DNA from: an uncultured Chlorobiaceae bacterium
Lineage (GTDB): Bacteria; Bacteroidota; Chlorobiia; Chlorobiales; Chlorobiaceae
Direction: 5' to 3'
Length of the DNA stretch: 64,000 nucleotides
NCBI GenBank assembly: GCA_903824045.1
Contig: CAIJVD010000028.1
Location: forward strand, 57,167-121,166
This document shows, in pieces, positions 44,936-53,978 of this stretch. Made by a program: the position numbers and the translations under genes. Under the pieces are notes generated by a model that saw only the letters and a list, made by a program, of their open reading frames with translations, searched no databases and was not told the DNA's origin. Each line of letters opens with the position of its first letter. Position 1 is the first letter of the stretch.

Positions 44936-45895
44936 TCAGTCAAGAATAAGAATGCGGGAGGTGGTGGGCTGGAGTTTTTTGCCGTTCAGGAAGATTTCAA
45001 CATTGCCAGGGCGCCCGATATTGACCCAGAATTTCCGACGGGCCTCATAACGCAGAACCTGGCCGCTTTTGAACTGGGCTCCGGCATAGACTTGCGAACT
45101 GTCGTCAGCAATAACCTTCACCCAGGAGTTATCACCCAGAATATGCACAACGAGAACCTTCCGGTTGGGAGAGGCGGGCGAAAAGGAGATGCGATCCTTC
45201 CATTTTGCAGAGCCCTGATCGGAAACCACGGGTACAGGCACAACAACCGTTTTGGGCGCGGGGGGCTTGACTGGCGCCGGTGCTTTCAACGAAAGAGGCT
45301 TGGGCTGAACCGGCACGGAGGGCGCGGGGGCCGGGGCTGGAACAGGCGGCGTTGTAACAAGGGAGTCGACGATCTGTTCGGCAACAGCAACGGTGTCGTC
45401 AACTGCTACGGCAGCAGGATAGGATGGTGGTGGTGGAGAGGGTCGAGAGGCAACTTGAGCTGATCCGAAAAGATAGAGTGCACCAAACAGCAGCAGGAGA
45501 GCGGCCGCACCTGCAAAAAGAAGGCGCCTTGAGCGGCGAAGCCGAAGCCGGGGAATGGTCAGGTTTTTTTGGGGAGGCGCAACGCGCTCTGACGCGCTCC
45601 TTCCGGCTGCACCGTCACCTTTCAGGGCAGTTGAAAGCTGTAGCTCTTTCCTGCACCGCTCAAGAGTATCGGCATCTCCAACACCGACATGCTGTGCATA
45701 TTTTTTGAGGTAGGCAAAAACGTAAGCCCCTGAGAGAAAACCAAACTCACCCTCTTCGATTTTTTCGACATAGTTCTTCTGAACCGTTATGAGGCGGCTA
45801 ATATCTTCAATGGAAAGTTCCCTTTCCATTCTGGCTTTTTTCAGTTCCCGAGCAATGAGCTCAAGCGCCGCACTGCCCGATACCTTTTCCGTCAT
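44936..45895 (-). CDS. RodZ-like protein (HTH, single membrane helix, periplasmic beta domain)
   Basis: A 319-residue protein. Residues about 5-75 form a Xre-type helix-turn-helix like that of RodZ (LELIARELKKARMERELSIEDISRLITVQKNYVEKIEEGEF). A basic stretch (RLRLRRSRR) and one membrane helix (LLFAGAAALLLLFGALYLFG) follow, then a Pro/Ala-rich linker (about 175-240), and the C-terminal beta domain (VLVVHILGDNSWVKVIADDSSQVYAG). This is the layout of RodZ, which links MreB to the cell-wall elongation machinery. The ATG at 45895 was chosen because the HTH begins right after it; an upstream extension is not conserved-looking. Confidence 0.85.
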   Translation of the reverse strand: MTEKVSGSAALELIARELKKARMERELSIEDISRLITVQKNYVEKIEEGEFGFLSGAYVFAYLKKYAQHVGVGDADTLERCRKELQLSTALKGDGAAGRSASERVAPPQKNLTIPRLRLRRSRRLLFAGAAALLLLFGALYLFGSAQVASRPSPPPPSYPAAVAVDDTVAVAEQIVDSLVTTPPVPAPAPAPSVPVQPKPLSLKAPAPVKPPAPKTVVVPVPVVSDQGSAKWKDRISFSPASPNRKVLVVHILGDNSWVKVIADDSSQVYAGAQFKSGQVLRYEARRKFWVNIGRPGNVEIFLNGKKLQPTTSRILILD

Positions 45896-46044
45896 ACCCT
45901 TGACCCGGATTTCAATACCATGAGGGAAAGCGTAAAATCTGTCATTAGCAAATCTATAAAAAACCCTCAAGCCAATCAACAAAAAGAGACAATATATTAT
46001 CTCTCTTATAGAGTTTTTCTATAATAAAATAGAGGGCGTTTTCA

Positions 46045-48111
46045 TCACTCCGCGCCGTAAAACGAGATGTATTTCCAGGGGTCCCTGCCTGCTGACTCTG
46101 TGGTAAAGAGGGCTGATGAGCCCGAAAGGGTGCCAGGTGCTGGCACACTGATCTCCCGCCGAAAAGCCTCCAGTTCCGCGCCACTGTAGCCTTTCCAGAG
46201 AAGAAAGACCCTGTCACCGGGGAAATTGAGCTTCGCTATCCTCGCTCCCTCAACATTTTCCGCACGATAGAAAAGCGTTTTCAACGCACTCCGATTTTCC
46301 GCAGGATTTGCACTCAGCAGCGAAAACTCTTTTATCGACTGCAGGAAAAAGTATCGTCTGTCAGGCACGGAACGACGGGCAGCGTCGAGGATATGCCAGG
46401 GAAAAAGATCTTCTGAAATTACGACAATACTTTTGTAACCACGGAGCGAAGATGCTATCGGATCGTAAAAAACTCTCGCCAGACGCTCCCCTGTCGGCGA
46501 AACCGGCTGGTGCCCTCCGGTTGCTGCAGCAAGTTCCCGGCGGAATGCCGCGGTGAGCGAGATCGGAGTCCCGAGAGAGTCGAAAACAGCCGCACCGCCT
46601 TCAAGCTGGAGCTGCCGCCGACCGATGAGCATGACCCCGGCAAGCGAGTCCGAAACGATCGGCTTCACGATTGCCTCTTCATCCCTCAATGCATTCTGAA
46701 CCGCCTGGAGGGTAACCGGCGTCATCTGCATTGCATCGGCAGCGACCGGACTTAGTGCGCGCACTTCAGGAAGCAGCGCAAGCAGGCGGCCGCGCTTGAT
46801 ATTCAGAGCCTGATCCGCCGCCCGGTTTTTCTCATACCCCTCTGCGCGAATAAAGATATCGGCCTTGCGCTGCAGCAATCCGGAAATCTCATGCTGCAGG
46901 CGGCTCACCTCGCCGTCAAGCGCCTCATTGCCTTTGGGTAGCATCATGCTCCGGCCGTAGAGCTGCAGGGAGCGCTGCAAATCGAGAGTTCCGCTCTGTT
47001 CGGCAGCATTGAACAGCTCGAAAATCCTCGATTTCCGAAGCAGAAGACCATTGAGAAGACGAGCGGACTGTTTTTCAAGCTGGAGAAGATCCCTCGTCGG
47101 AGAGGGGGGCGCAAAATACCTCGCGACCGAAAAGCCCTTCTGAAGTGCGGCGATCCGTTCGGGCTCCTCAACCGAACTGCTTCCGGCAAGCATAAAAAGA
47201 GATGCCGCGTGGGCGTACTGCAAATTCCGGCTGCGGAAGTACTCTGAAGCCTCACGGAAAGGATCGCTCTTGCGGACAATAACCGCGTTCGATTCCAGGC
47301 GGAGTATCTGCAGAAGAAGGGGATTTTTGGCCTCCGGGGCAAGGTTGAGCGCCCGGAAGAGCAGATAGCTTGCGTTCCTCTGCTGTTTTTCAAGGAGCTG
47401 GAGGCTTGAAGAGGCCTCCCTGAGCGCTTGTATCCTCTCAACCGCTGAACCCTCCATCGCGAAGACCCTCGCCGACTCCGCGGCTATCTTGGCGGCAATG
47501 ATATCGGGCTTCTCCAGCACTATTGGGGGCTCAGCCACCGCACACTGCAAGAGACCCGCCAAAGCCCTGATTCTCAAAACCGGATTTTGCTCACTGCCGG
47601 TAAACTTCCGATATATTCCGACCGCTTTTGAATACTCGCCACACTTCCGGTAGAGAGCGGCAAGTTCAAAACTGCAGGCACTCGAAGGCGAAGGTACCTT
47701 TTCAAGAGAAACAGCAGCATCCTTGAAACGTCCCAATTCACGAAGCCATGAGGCATGATCGAAAAGCACCACGCTCCTGAGTGAATCAGAAAGCTGCCCG
47801 GCGGGCAGACCCTCAAGAAGCGCCGCACTGCGAAGCGCCTGATAGTACTCGCCGGTCAGCCCCTCCAGCGACCGCTTCTCATTCAGGGCGCGAATGGTCC
47901 CTGCCGAAGCGTGCTTGAGGGTATCGGCCGCCAACCCCTTGTTATAGCAGTCGATCGCCTTGCGGTACTCACCGCGAAGCGCCAAAGAAGATGCCTGCCG
48001 GTATGACTGGGCCGGCGACTGTGCATCACCGGCTGAATCACACCCTGAAAAAAGCAGCAAAAGGCCGAGAATTACTATTCCTGGCGACAGCGACAGGAGC
48101 CTGATATTCAT
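46045..48111 (-). CDS. TPR lipoprotein with truncated CHAT-like domain
   Basis: A 688-residue predicted lipoprotein with signal sequence and lipobox LLLLFSGC. Helical tetratricopeptide-like repeats occupy about residues 35-440 (YRQASSLALRGEYRKAIDCYNKGL, AALYRKCGEYSKAVGIYRKF). The last 200 residues resemble the start of a CHAT caspase-like domain (RVFYDPIASSLRGYKSIVVISEDLFPWHIL, YFFLQSIKEFSLLSANP). The protein stops at WKYISFYGAE, where CHAT proteases normally have their catalytic His motif, so no His/Cys dyad is present. It may be inactive or truncated; a protein-like frame continues on the +1 side to 45954. Confidence 0.75.
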   Translation of the reverse strand: MNIRLLSLSPGIVILGLLLLFSGCDSAGDAQSPAQSYRQASSLALRGEYRKAIDCYNKGLAADTLKHASAGTIRALNEKRSLEGLTGEYYQALRSAALLEGLPAGQLSDSLRSVVLFDHASWLRELGRFKDAAVSLEKVPSPSSACSFELAALYRKCGEYSKAVGIYRKFTGSEQNPVLRIRALAGLLQCAVAEPPIVLEKPDIIAAKIAAESARVFAMEGSAVERIQALREASSSLQLLEKQQRNASYLLFRALNLAPEAKNPLLLQILRLESNAVIVRKSDPFREASEYFRSRNLQYAHAASLFMLAGSSSVEEPERIAALQKGFSVARYFAPPSPTRDLLQLEKQSARLLNGLLLRKSRIFELFNAAEQSGTLDLQRSLQLYGRSMMLPKGNEALDGEVSRLQHEISGLLQRKADIFIRAEGYEKNRAADQALNIKRGRLLALLPEVRALSPVAADAMQMTPVTLQAVQNALRDEEAIVKPIVSDSLAGVMLIGRRQLQLEGGAAVFDSLGTPISLTAAFRRELAAATGGHQPVSPTGERLARVFYDPIASSLRGYKSIVVISEDLFPWHILDAARRSVPDRRYFFLQSIKEFSLLSANPAENRSALKTLFYRAENVEGARIAKLNFPGDRVFLLWKGYSGAELEAFRREISVPAPGTLSGSSALFTTESAGRDPWKYISFYGAE

Positions 48112-48330
48112 CGTCTGGAGCCTCCAGCTCCCATCTCGTTGTTGATTATTGGAGGAACAACCCGAGCCGCAATTGCACCGGCCCGCTCTGCGAAGTTCCC
48201 GGCTCGACCGGTTCGGTAAAACAGCATGAGCTCCTGAACCAAGGTATCACTATATTATCTCAAAGCAGGGCTGAAAGTGACCGCCCGGAGAGTTGAGATC
48301 ATCAGCAACCCGCTACATCTATATGTATCA

Positions 48331-48789
48331 ATGATTACAGAAAAAACAAAAGCCCCTGGATTTACCCTTCCCGATTCCGAAGGAGCGATGGTCTCTCTTG
48401 CTGATTTTGCCGGAAAAAAAGTGCTGCTCATTTTCTACCCCGGCGACGACACCCCTGTCTGCACCGCACAGCTTTGCGACTACCGCAACAACGTCACCGA
48501 ATTCACGAAACGGGGCATTGCAGTGGTCGGCATCAGCTCCGACAGCCCGCAGTCTCACAAAAGTTTTGCCGAACGCAACAGCCTCCCCTTCACACTTCTG
48601 AGCGATACCGAAAAAAAGACCGCAAAAGCCTACGATGCTCTCGGCTTTCTCGGCATCTCTCAGCGCGCCTACGCGCTCATTGACGAAAACGGCATCGTGC
48701 TTCTGGCATACAGCGACTTTCTGCCGATTACCTACCAGCCGATGAAGGAGCTGCTGGCCAAAATCGATGCCGGCGTATCAGGCTCATGA
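48331..48789 (+). CDS. bcp: Thiol peroxidase of the BCP/peroxiredoxin Q family
   Basis: Reduces hydrogen and alkyl peroxides with thiols. The 152-residue product has the peroxidatic Cys44 and a second Cys49 five residues later (TPVCTAQLC), the spacing of two-cysteine BCP/PrxQ enzymes. The LIFYPGDDTPVC context and FTLLSDTEKKTAKAYDA follow the family. The ATG at 48331 was chosen because it starts the thioredoxin fold; the frame is open 18 codons further up. It is divergent from the TPR lipoprotein gene. Confidence 0.93.
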   Translation: MITEKTKAPGFTLPDSEGAMVSLADFAGKKVLLIFYPGDDTPVCTAQLCDYRNNVTEFTKRGIAVVGISSDSPQSHKSFAERNSLPFTLLSDTEKKTAKAYDALGFLGISQRAYALIDENGIVLLAYSDFLPITYQPMKELLAKIDAGVSGS

Positions 48790-48964
48790 TGCCGCCACGC
48801 TGAGGCTTCAAGCCGGGAGCTTTTGAGTCGGCAGGTAAAGATGATGACATTGCAACAAGAGGGGCCGATTTCCGGGAGATGCCGGAGAGGGGGCTCTTGT
48901 TATGCGGGTTATGTGATGGCAACCAAATGTACGGCCGTTGATTGGAAATTAACTTCAAGAGTTC

Positions 48965-49651
48965 ATGATCGAATCAATTATTGCCTATCTGCAATCCGCC
49001 AGCCCCGATGCAATATACCTGGTACTCTTCCTGATCGCCTTTCTGAAAAATTTCATCCCGTTTTTGCCCCTTGATGCGCCTATTGCATTGACGGGGTACC
49101 TGCTCATGTTCACAAAGGTCACTATCGCTTCGGCAATTATATGGCCAACCATCGGCTCAACATCCGGCTTTATGGTTATCTACCTGATAAGCCGGCGATT
49201 CGGGCTAAAACTCTATGCTCGCGACAACACCTCTTTGCCGCCTCAATGGGGGGGGCGAATCCATCGTATTTTTCCGCCTCATGAGATGGAGCTTGTGCGT
49301 CAGCGATTTGCCACCCACGGCTACCTGGCCGTACTGGCCAATCGTTTTCTCTTGGGCTCCCGCACCCTGATCCCGCCAGTAACGGGGCTGATGCATCTGA
49401 ACACCTTTCTGGTAGTGCCCGCAGCCGCAGCAAGCGCATTGGCCTGGAATATGCTGCTGCTCTATGGCGGGTATTTTCTCGGCCGGAACTGGGAAAGCAT
49501 CGGCGGATTCGTCGCTGTTTTCAGCATACCGGTAAGCGTGCTCTTCTTTGTACTGATGGCAAAAAAAATCATTCACTTCATCTATGAGAGAAAGGAACAT
49601 GCAGCGGAACTTCGGCGTCAGCAGGAAGAACAAAGCGCTTTGATCGAGTGA
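48965..49651 (+). CDS. DedA/SNARE-associated (VTT-domain) membrane protein
   Basis: A 228-residue integral membrane protein. The N-terminal IIAYLQSASPDAIYLVLFLIAFLKNFIPFLPLDAP and the re-entrant segment ATHGYLAVLANRFLLGSRTLIPPVTGLMHL, with conserved Arg and Pro, are DedA-family hallmarks. Four or so membrane helices and a charged C-terminal tail follow (IYERKEHAAELRRQQEEQ). Members act in lipid scrambling and membrane homeostasis; the substrate is not predictable here. It lies upstream of ndk by 90 bases. Confidence 0.88.
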   Translation: MIESIIAYLQSASPDAIYLVLFLIAFLKNFIPFLPLDAPIALTGYLLMFTKVTIASAIIWPTIGSTSGFMVIYLISRRFGLKLYARDNTSLPPQWGGRIHRIFPPHEMELVRQRFATHGYLAVLANRFLLGSRTLIPPVTGLMHLNTFLVVPAAAASALAWNMLLLYGGYFLGRNWESIGGFVAVFSIPVSVLFFVLMAKKIIHFIYERKEHAAELRRQQEEQSALIE

Positions 49652-49741
49652 TCTTTTTTTCAAACCCGCATATGCTTTTCACTAATTATTTGCTACCTTT
49701 CTCGACTTTTCCCTTCAGCAACGCAAACAGCAGAAAGAACA

Positions 49742-50164
49742 ATGGAAAGAACGCTTACCATCCTCAAGCCGGACTGTGTCCGCAAAAATCTTATCGGAGC
49801 AGTCATCGACAAAATTGAACGTGCCGGCTTCCGTGTTGTTGCCATGAAAAAAACCAGACTCACCAAAGCAACCGCCGGAGAGTTCTACGGCGTCCACCGT
49901 GAGCGTCCATTCTACGGCGAACTGGTCGAGTTCATGTCATCAGGTCCCTGCGTTCCGATTATCCTTGAGAAAGACAATGCCGTAGCCGACTTCCGCAAGG
50001 TCATTGGCGCAACCGACCCCGCAGAGGCCGATGCAGGCACCATCCGCCAGCTCTATGCCGACAGCAAGGGCGAGAACATCGTCCACGGATCCGACTCGGC
50101 AGAAAACGCAGCCATCGAAGCATCCTTCTTCTTCTCATCCGAAGAGGTGGTAAGCGTCAACTGA
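49742..50164 (+). CDS. ndk: Nucleoside diphosphate kinase
   Basis: Equilibrates nucleoside di- and triphosphates. The 140-residue protein has the catalytic His115 in [13 protein letters not shown] and the typical start [18 protein letters not shown], plus the [13 protein letters not shown] segment. Length is standard. A strong terminator follows 33 bases after the stop. Confidence 0.98.
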   Translation: MERTLTILKPDCVRKNLIGAVIDKIERAGFRVVAMKKTRLTKATAGEFYGVHRERPFYGELVEFMSSGPCVPIILEKDNAVADFRKVIGATDPAEADAGTIRQLYADSKGENIVHGSDSAENAAIEASFFFSSEEVVSVN

Positions 50165-50197
50165 TCCAGAAGAAGATCGACACCAAACATCCTCCGC

Positions 50198-50230
50198 AAG
50201 AGAGCCGCCCCGAAAAGGCGGCTCTCTTTG
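50198..50230 (+). terminator. Terminator after ndk
   Basis: AAGAGAGCCGCC and GGCGGCTCTCTT form a perfect 12-bp stem with a short CCGAAAA loop, ending in TTTG. The T-run is short but the stem is very stable. Confidence 0.88.
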
Positions 50231-50243
50231 TTCCAAAACAAAA

Positions 50244-50361
50244 ACGTTCACAACTATTTCAACGTACAAGGAGACAATGCACATCGGAGCTGAAAAAGGT
50301 GAAAAAGAGGGGACGTTCACAACTACTTAAACTTACAGAGACACAAAGCATGTTGGAGCTG
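50244..50361. repeat. Imperfect direct repeat of about 49 bases, two copies
   Basis: Copy 1 (50244-50292) and copy 2 (50313-50361) both begin ACGTTCACAACTA and end in TGGAGCTG/CGGAGCTG-type sequence, with most bases between them matching. They start 69 bases apart and fill the space between ndk and the convergent permease gene. No coding potential is seen. Confidence 0.75.
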
Positions 50362-50364
50362 CTC

Positions 50365-51462
50365 TTATCCCCCCTGGTGATCCGGAGCGTCGGCGGGCTG
50401 TGCGCGCTTGATATCGGAAAGAAACCCTGCGAAGACCTCCCCGTACATCTCCCAGACTGTCACGAAAAGTGCCGCAATGATTGGTCCGAGGATGAAGCCG
50501 AAAATGCCGAAAAGACCTATCCCCCCGAGAGTTCCGAAAAAGATGAAGAGCTCGTGCATTGCCGTGTCGCGCCCGATCAGCATGGGACGAAGGATATTGT
50601 CGATATGGCCGACAACGACCGAGCAGAAGAGCAGAAGGCCGATTGCCTGGGGATACTGCCCTGTTGCGACGAGATAGATGACTGCCGGCACCCAGACGAT
50701 CGGCGGACCGAGCACTGGAATGACGGAGATGAGCGACATGATGGTACCCCAGAATACCGCGCTCTCGATCCCGGCAACATGAAGGGCAAGCCCGGCAAGC
50801 GTTCCCTGCACAACACCCACCACAAGGTTTCCCTTGATTGATGCTCTGGTCACCGAAAGAAACCTTTCGAGCAACCGTTGCTGATCGTGCTCGCCGAGGG
50901 GCAGACAGGAGAGCGTCTTATCGAGCAGCATTCTGCCGTCTCGAAGAAAAAAGAACATGGTATAGAGAAATACAAAGATGAGAAAGAGATCGTTGACGGC
51001 CGAGTAGGTAAGCGACGAGATCATGCTGAAAAGCATGGTGCCGGCTCCCGAGGCAAGCTCCCCTGCCTTGCGCAGAATCTCACCCTGCCAGGGCGCTATC
51101 TGGTCGTAAAAGGGAAGGGCCTGAAGCTGCTGGGTGAATGAGGCAGGGTTCTGAAGCTGGAGCTGAATCCAGGGAATGGCAAAGCGGCTCATCCTGACAG
51201 CCTGCTCCACAACAACGACCGAGAGTGCTGCGAGAGGCAGAAAAACCATGACGAGCAGCGTGAGCATGGTCAACAGCGCACTCAGGTTTCGACGTCCCTT
51301 CAGCCACCGCTCAAAGCGGCTGAACAGCGGCATTGCCAGCGCAGAAAAAATAGCGGCAAGCAGTACCACCATAAAAAAGTAGCGGGTCATCGCAAAAAAA
51401 ACAGCGGAGATAAAGAGGGCAAGAACAAGAAGAATTGCCTGGTTTGGTTTGATAGTGCTCAT
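50365..51462 (-). CDS. AI-2E family transporter-like membrane protein
   Basis: A 365-residue membrane protein of the PerM/TqsA family. It has two N-terminal helices (ILLVLALFISAVFFAMT, YFFMVVLLAAIFSALAMPLF) and a soluble central region of about 60-150. Several helices then include the conserved GIGLFGIFGFILGPIIAALFVTVWEMY, which is diagnostic of the family. Members are proposed permeases, including sodium/proton exchangers; the substrate is unknown. It is the last gene of the long minus-strand operon that begins with glgA, 53 bases after rsmE. Confidence 0.88.
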   Translation of the reverse strand: MSTIKPNQAILLVLALFISAVFFAMTRYFFMVVLLAAIFSALAMPLFSRFERWLKGRRNLSALLTMLTLLVMVFLPLAALSVVVVEQAVRMSRFAIPWIQLQLQNPASFTQQLQALPFYDQIAPWQGEILRKAGELASGAGTMLFSMISSLTYSAVNDLFLIFVFLYTMFFFLRDGRMLLDKTLSCLPLGEHDQQRLLERFLSVTRASIKGNLVVGVVQGTLAGLALHVAGIESAVFWGTIMSLISVIPVLGPPIVWVPAVIYLVATGQYPQAIGLLLFCSVVVGHIDNILRPMLIGRDTAMHELFIFFGTLGGIGLFGIFGFILGPIIAALFVTVWEMYGEVFAGFLSDIKRAQPADAPDHQGG

Positions 51463-51515
51463 GATCTCTCCATAGTCATAGTGATGCCCTTTTTGTTGAA
51501 ACCCATCCCCCCTAC

Positions 51516-52259
51516 CTAAAACCAGGCCGACCGATCCTCTCCAAGAAGCTCTGCGCGGACCATGGCAACTGCAAAAATCCCGGCCGTTTCGGCCCTGAGA
51601 ATGTTTCGGCCAAGCGAAATCTCGGCAAAACCGGCACTCCTTGCCGCCTCCACTTCAGCCTCACTGAACCCCCCCTCGCCACCTATAAGAAAGATCGTCT
51701 TTTTTCCGGCACATTGCACCACCGGTGGCAGCGCTGAGCCCTCCCAGGGGATCAGACGGAGATCAAAGCCGGGAAGAGCAAGCACTTGTTTCAGCGTCAT
51801 AGGCTCGGTCAGCTCCGGAAGATAAAACCGCTTTGACTGCCGGGCGGCCGAGAGCATAATGGTGTTCCACCGCTTCAAGCGCCCCTGCACCCGATCGCGG
51901 GCGGGCAGGGCGAGCGTCCTCGAGGTAATCAGGGGAATGACTGATGAGACCCCGAGCTCGGTGGCCTTTTCAAGAAAGAGCTCGAAGCGCTGGGGCGCCT
52001 TGAGCATCGAGAGGGCAACCGTCACACCGGTGGCCGGTCGCTCAAGAAACGAGTGGGAGGTTATCTCTCCGTCAAGCGACTTTTTATGCACCGAGAGGAT
52101 CGTCACCTCACAACGCAAGCCGTTGCCGTCGGTGACAAGAATCCGCTCACCGCTCTTTTTGCGCAGAACATTGACCAGATGATGAAACTCATCGCCTTCG
52201 ATCAGGAGGCTCCCCCTCCGGAGATCGATGTTTTCGTGGGAAGTATAGAACAGTTCCAT
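51516..52259 (-). CDS. rsmE: 16S rRNA (uracil1498-N3)-methyltransferase
   Basis: SPOUT-class methyltransferase with a deep trefoil knot. The 247-residue product starts with a PUA-like domain (IDLRRGSLLIEGDEFHHLVNVLRKKSGERILVTDGNG). The knot motifs follow: KAPQRFELFLEKATELGVSSVIPL, IFLIGGEGGFSEAEVEAA, and SLGRNILRAETAGIFAVAM. Length and motif order are standard. It lies 6 bases after the comF-type gene in the operon. Confidence 0.95.
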   Translation of the reverse strand: MELFYTSHENIDLRRGSLLIEGDEFHHLVNVLRKKSGERILVTDGNGLRCEVTILSVHKKSLDGEITSHSFLERPATGVTVALSMLKAPQRFELFLEKATELGVSSVIPLITSRTLALPARDRVQGRLKRWNTIMLSAARQSKRFYLPELTEPMTLKQVLALPGFDLRLIPWEGSALPPVVQCAGKKTIFLIGGEGGFSEAEVEAARSAGFAEISLGRNILRAETAGIFAVAMVRAELLGEDRSAWF

Positions 52260-52265
52260 AGCGTA

Positions 52266-52958
52266 TTACTCCTTTGCTGCCAGTGCAACAGCGGCCAGAG
52301 AGACCTTTTCCGCCCCTCCGCGCCGCAGCGCCTGAGCAGCGGCAGCCATGGTTGCACCGGTTGTGATGACATCGTCGACAAGAAGCACGTGACGGGCCAT
52401 AGCTCCCTGACCGGCCTGAAACGCCCCCTCAAGATTTTTTCTGCGATCCGGCGCAGCAAGGCCGGTCTGTGAACGGGTATAGCGTGTTCTTGAAAGCAGT
52501 TCGGGGCGCACCGGCCTGTTGAGCACCGCCGCGACGCCCTCTGCAATCTTTTCGGACTGATTGTAGGAGCGCTCGATTTTTTTCAGGCGGTGGAGCGGAA
52601 CCGGCACAATGCATTCGATCTCCTGGGTGTCGACGCCCTCGGCAATCCACTCGCCAAGATGACGTCCAAACGTGGAGCCGAGCCTGAAGAGACCTTCATA
52701 CTTCATGGCGTGCAGCGCGTGCTGCAGAGGGCTCTCCTTGTGAAAAAGGTAGCGGCACCACCCTCGATCAAAATGAAAGTTCTTGCCGAACCGTGAGCCA
52801 ATAAGGTGACGAAGCATCAGCTCAGAGGCAGAGAGGGTTGCAAACGGATCGAACTCGGCCATGCAGGATGAGCAGCACTGCTCCTCACCTTTCTGAAGCA
52901 GTTTCCGGCAGACAACGCAGACGTTTGGAAACAGGAGATGAAGCAGCTCGTCACGCAT
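52266..52958 (-). CDS. ComF family phosphoribosyltransferase-like protein
   Basis: A 230-residue protein with an N-terminal CxxC...CxxC zinc-ribbon (CVVCRKLL, CCSSC), as in ComF/GntX proteins, and a C-terminal phosphoribosyltransferase domain with the PRPP motif LLVDDVITTGATM. In naturally transformable bacteria ComF is needed for DNA uptake; the role here is unknown. It lies 18 bases after the ROK kinase gene and 6 before rsmE. Confidence 0.92.
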   Translation of the reverse strand: MRDELLHLLFPNVCVVCRKLLQKGEEQCCSSCMAEFDPFATLSASELMLRHLIGSRFGKNFHFDRGWCRYLFHKESPLQHALHAMKYEGLFRLGSTFGRHLGEWIAEGVDTQEIECIVPVPLHRLKKIERSYNQSEKIAEGVAAVLNRPVRPELLSRTRYTRSQTGLAAPDRRKNLEGAFQAGQGAMARHVLLVDDVITTGATMAAAAQALRRGGAEKVSLAAVALAAKE

Positions 52959-52976
52959 GGCCAGGCCCCGTTATGT

Positions 52977-53960
52977 TCAACTGAAACACAGGGCGGCTGC
53001 GCCGTAGATGCCCGCCTTGTTGCCAAGAAGAGCCGGCACCAGCTCGAGCCCTTCATGCATCGAAGGAAGCGTGGAGTGGCGAAGCTGGTCGAGTGCGGGA
53101 TCGAAAATAAGGGATCCGGCCGCAGAAATCCCGCCACCGATAACGAATTTCCTGATATCCATAAGCGCCGTGACATTGGCCAGGCCCACGCCGAGAATTG
53201 ATCCTACCCGCTGCCAGAGAGCCAGGGAGAGTTCATCACCCTCCTTTGCGGCCTTTTCAAGATGGCGGGGAGAGAGCCGGGAGTAGTCATGGTCGCACAG
53301 CATGCCGACTGAAGAGCCGGAAGGTGAAGCGTCGATCATACGTCGGGCGAGCTCCACGATGCGATCCTTGCCGATCAGGCTTTCAAGTGTCCCCCGAATG
53401 CCCGCATGTTCGGCGGTGCCTTCAAAGTCGATAATCATGAAGCCGATCTCCCCGGCAGTGCCGTTCGGGCCGCGATAGAGCTTCCGCTGCAGCACTATAC
53501 CGCCGCCGACTCCTGTGCCGAGAGTCACCAGCAGAAAGTCGCTGAACTGGCGGCCAGCACCATAGACCGCCTCGCCGAAAGCCGCGGCATTGGCATCGTT
53601 GTCGAGAATGACGCTAAAAGAGAGCTGCTCCTGCTCTGCGAGACGCTCCTTCAGGGCATCGCGCAAGGGATAGACTCCCCAGCCGGGAAGGTTCGGCGGA
53701 TAGCAAAGCTCTCCCTTTTGGACATCGACCGCACCCGGTGCACCAAGCCCGACACCGGCGAAGCTGCCGGGGTCGATCGTTACGGCGGCATCCCGATAGA
53801 GCTCGCCAACAAGGGTCGCCAGCTGCCCGACGATCCCTTCAGGTCCCGACGAGGTCTGGGTGGGAATGGTTCGATCGAAAAGAATGCCCGTCTCCTCTCC
53901 GACGACCGCACCCTTTATGGCCGTACCTCCAAGATCAATGCCAATCGCCCATCGAGACAT
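52977..53960 (-). CDS. ROK-family sugar kinase (glucokinase-like) without the zinc motif
   Basis: A 327-residue ROK protein. It has the ATP-binding IDLGGTAIKGAVV at the N-terminus, the catalytic Asp in ILDNDANAAAFGEA, and GTGVGGGIVLQRK. The usual ROK zinc site (a GH followed by a CxCGxxGCxE cluster) is replaced by GEIGFMIIDFEGTAEHAGIRGTLE, with neither the His nor the cysteines. It probably phosphorylates a hexose, and the operon also carries glgA, so a link to glycogen metabolism is plausible; the substrate is unproven. Confidence 0.88.
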   Translation of the reverse strand: MSRWAIGIDLGGTAIKGAVVGEETGILFDRTIPTQTSSGPEGIVGQLATLVGELYRDAAVTIDPGSFAGVGLGAPGAVDVQKGELCYPPNLPGWGVYPLRDALKERLAEQEQLSFSVILDNDANAAAFGEAVYGAGRQFSDFLLVTLGTGVGGGIVLQRKLYRGPNGTAGEIGFMIIDFEGTAEHAGIRGTLESLIGKDRIVELARRMIDASPSGSSVGMLCDHDYSRLSPRHLEKAAKEGDELSLALWQRVGSILGVGLANVTALMDIRKFVIGGGISAAGSLIFDPALDQLRHSTLPSMHEGLELVPALLGNKAGIYGAAALCFS

Positions 53961-53978
53961 GCTGATGTGTTCTATGAA

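Noticed and set aside
48852-48902. AACAAGAG...CTCTTGTT inverted repeat before the DedA-like gene
   Set aside because: Eight-bp arms with a large loop and no T-run; not convincing as a terminator or regulatory element.
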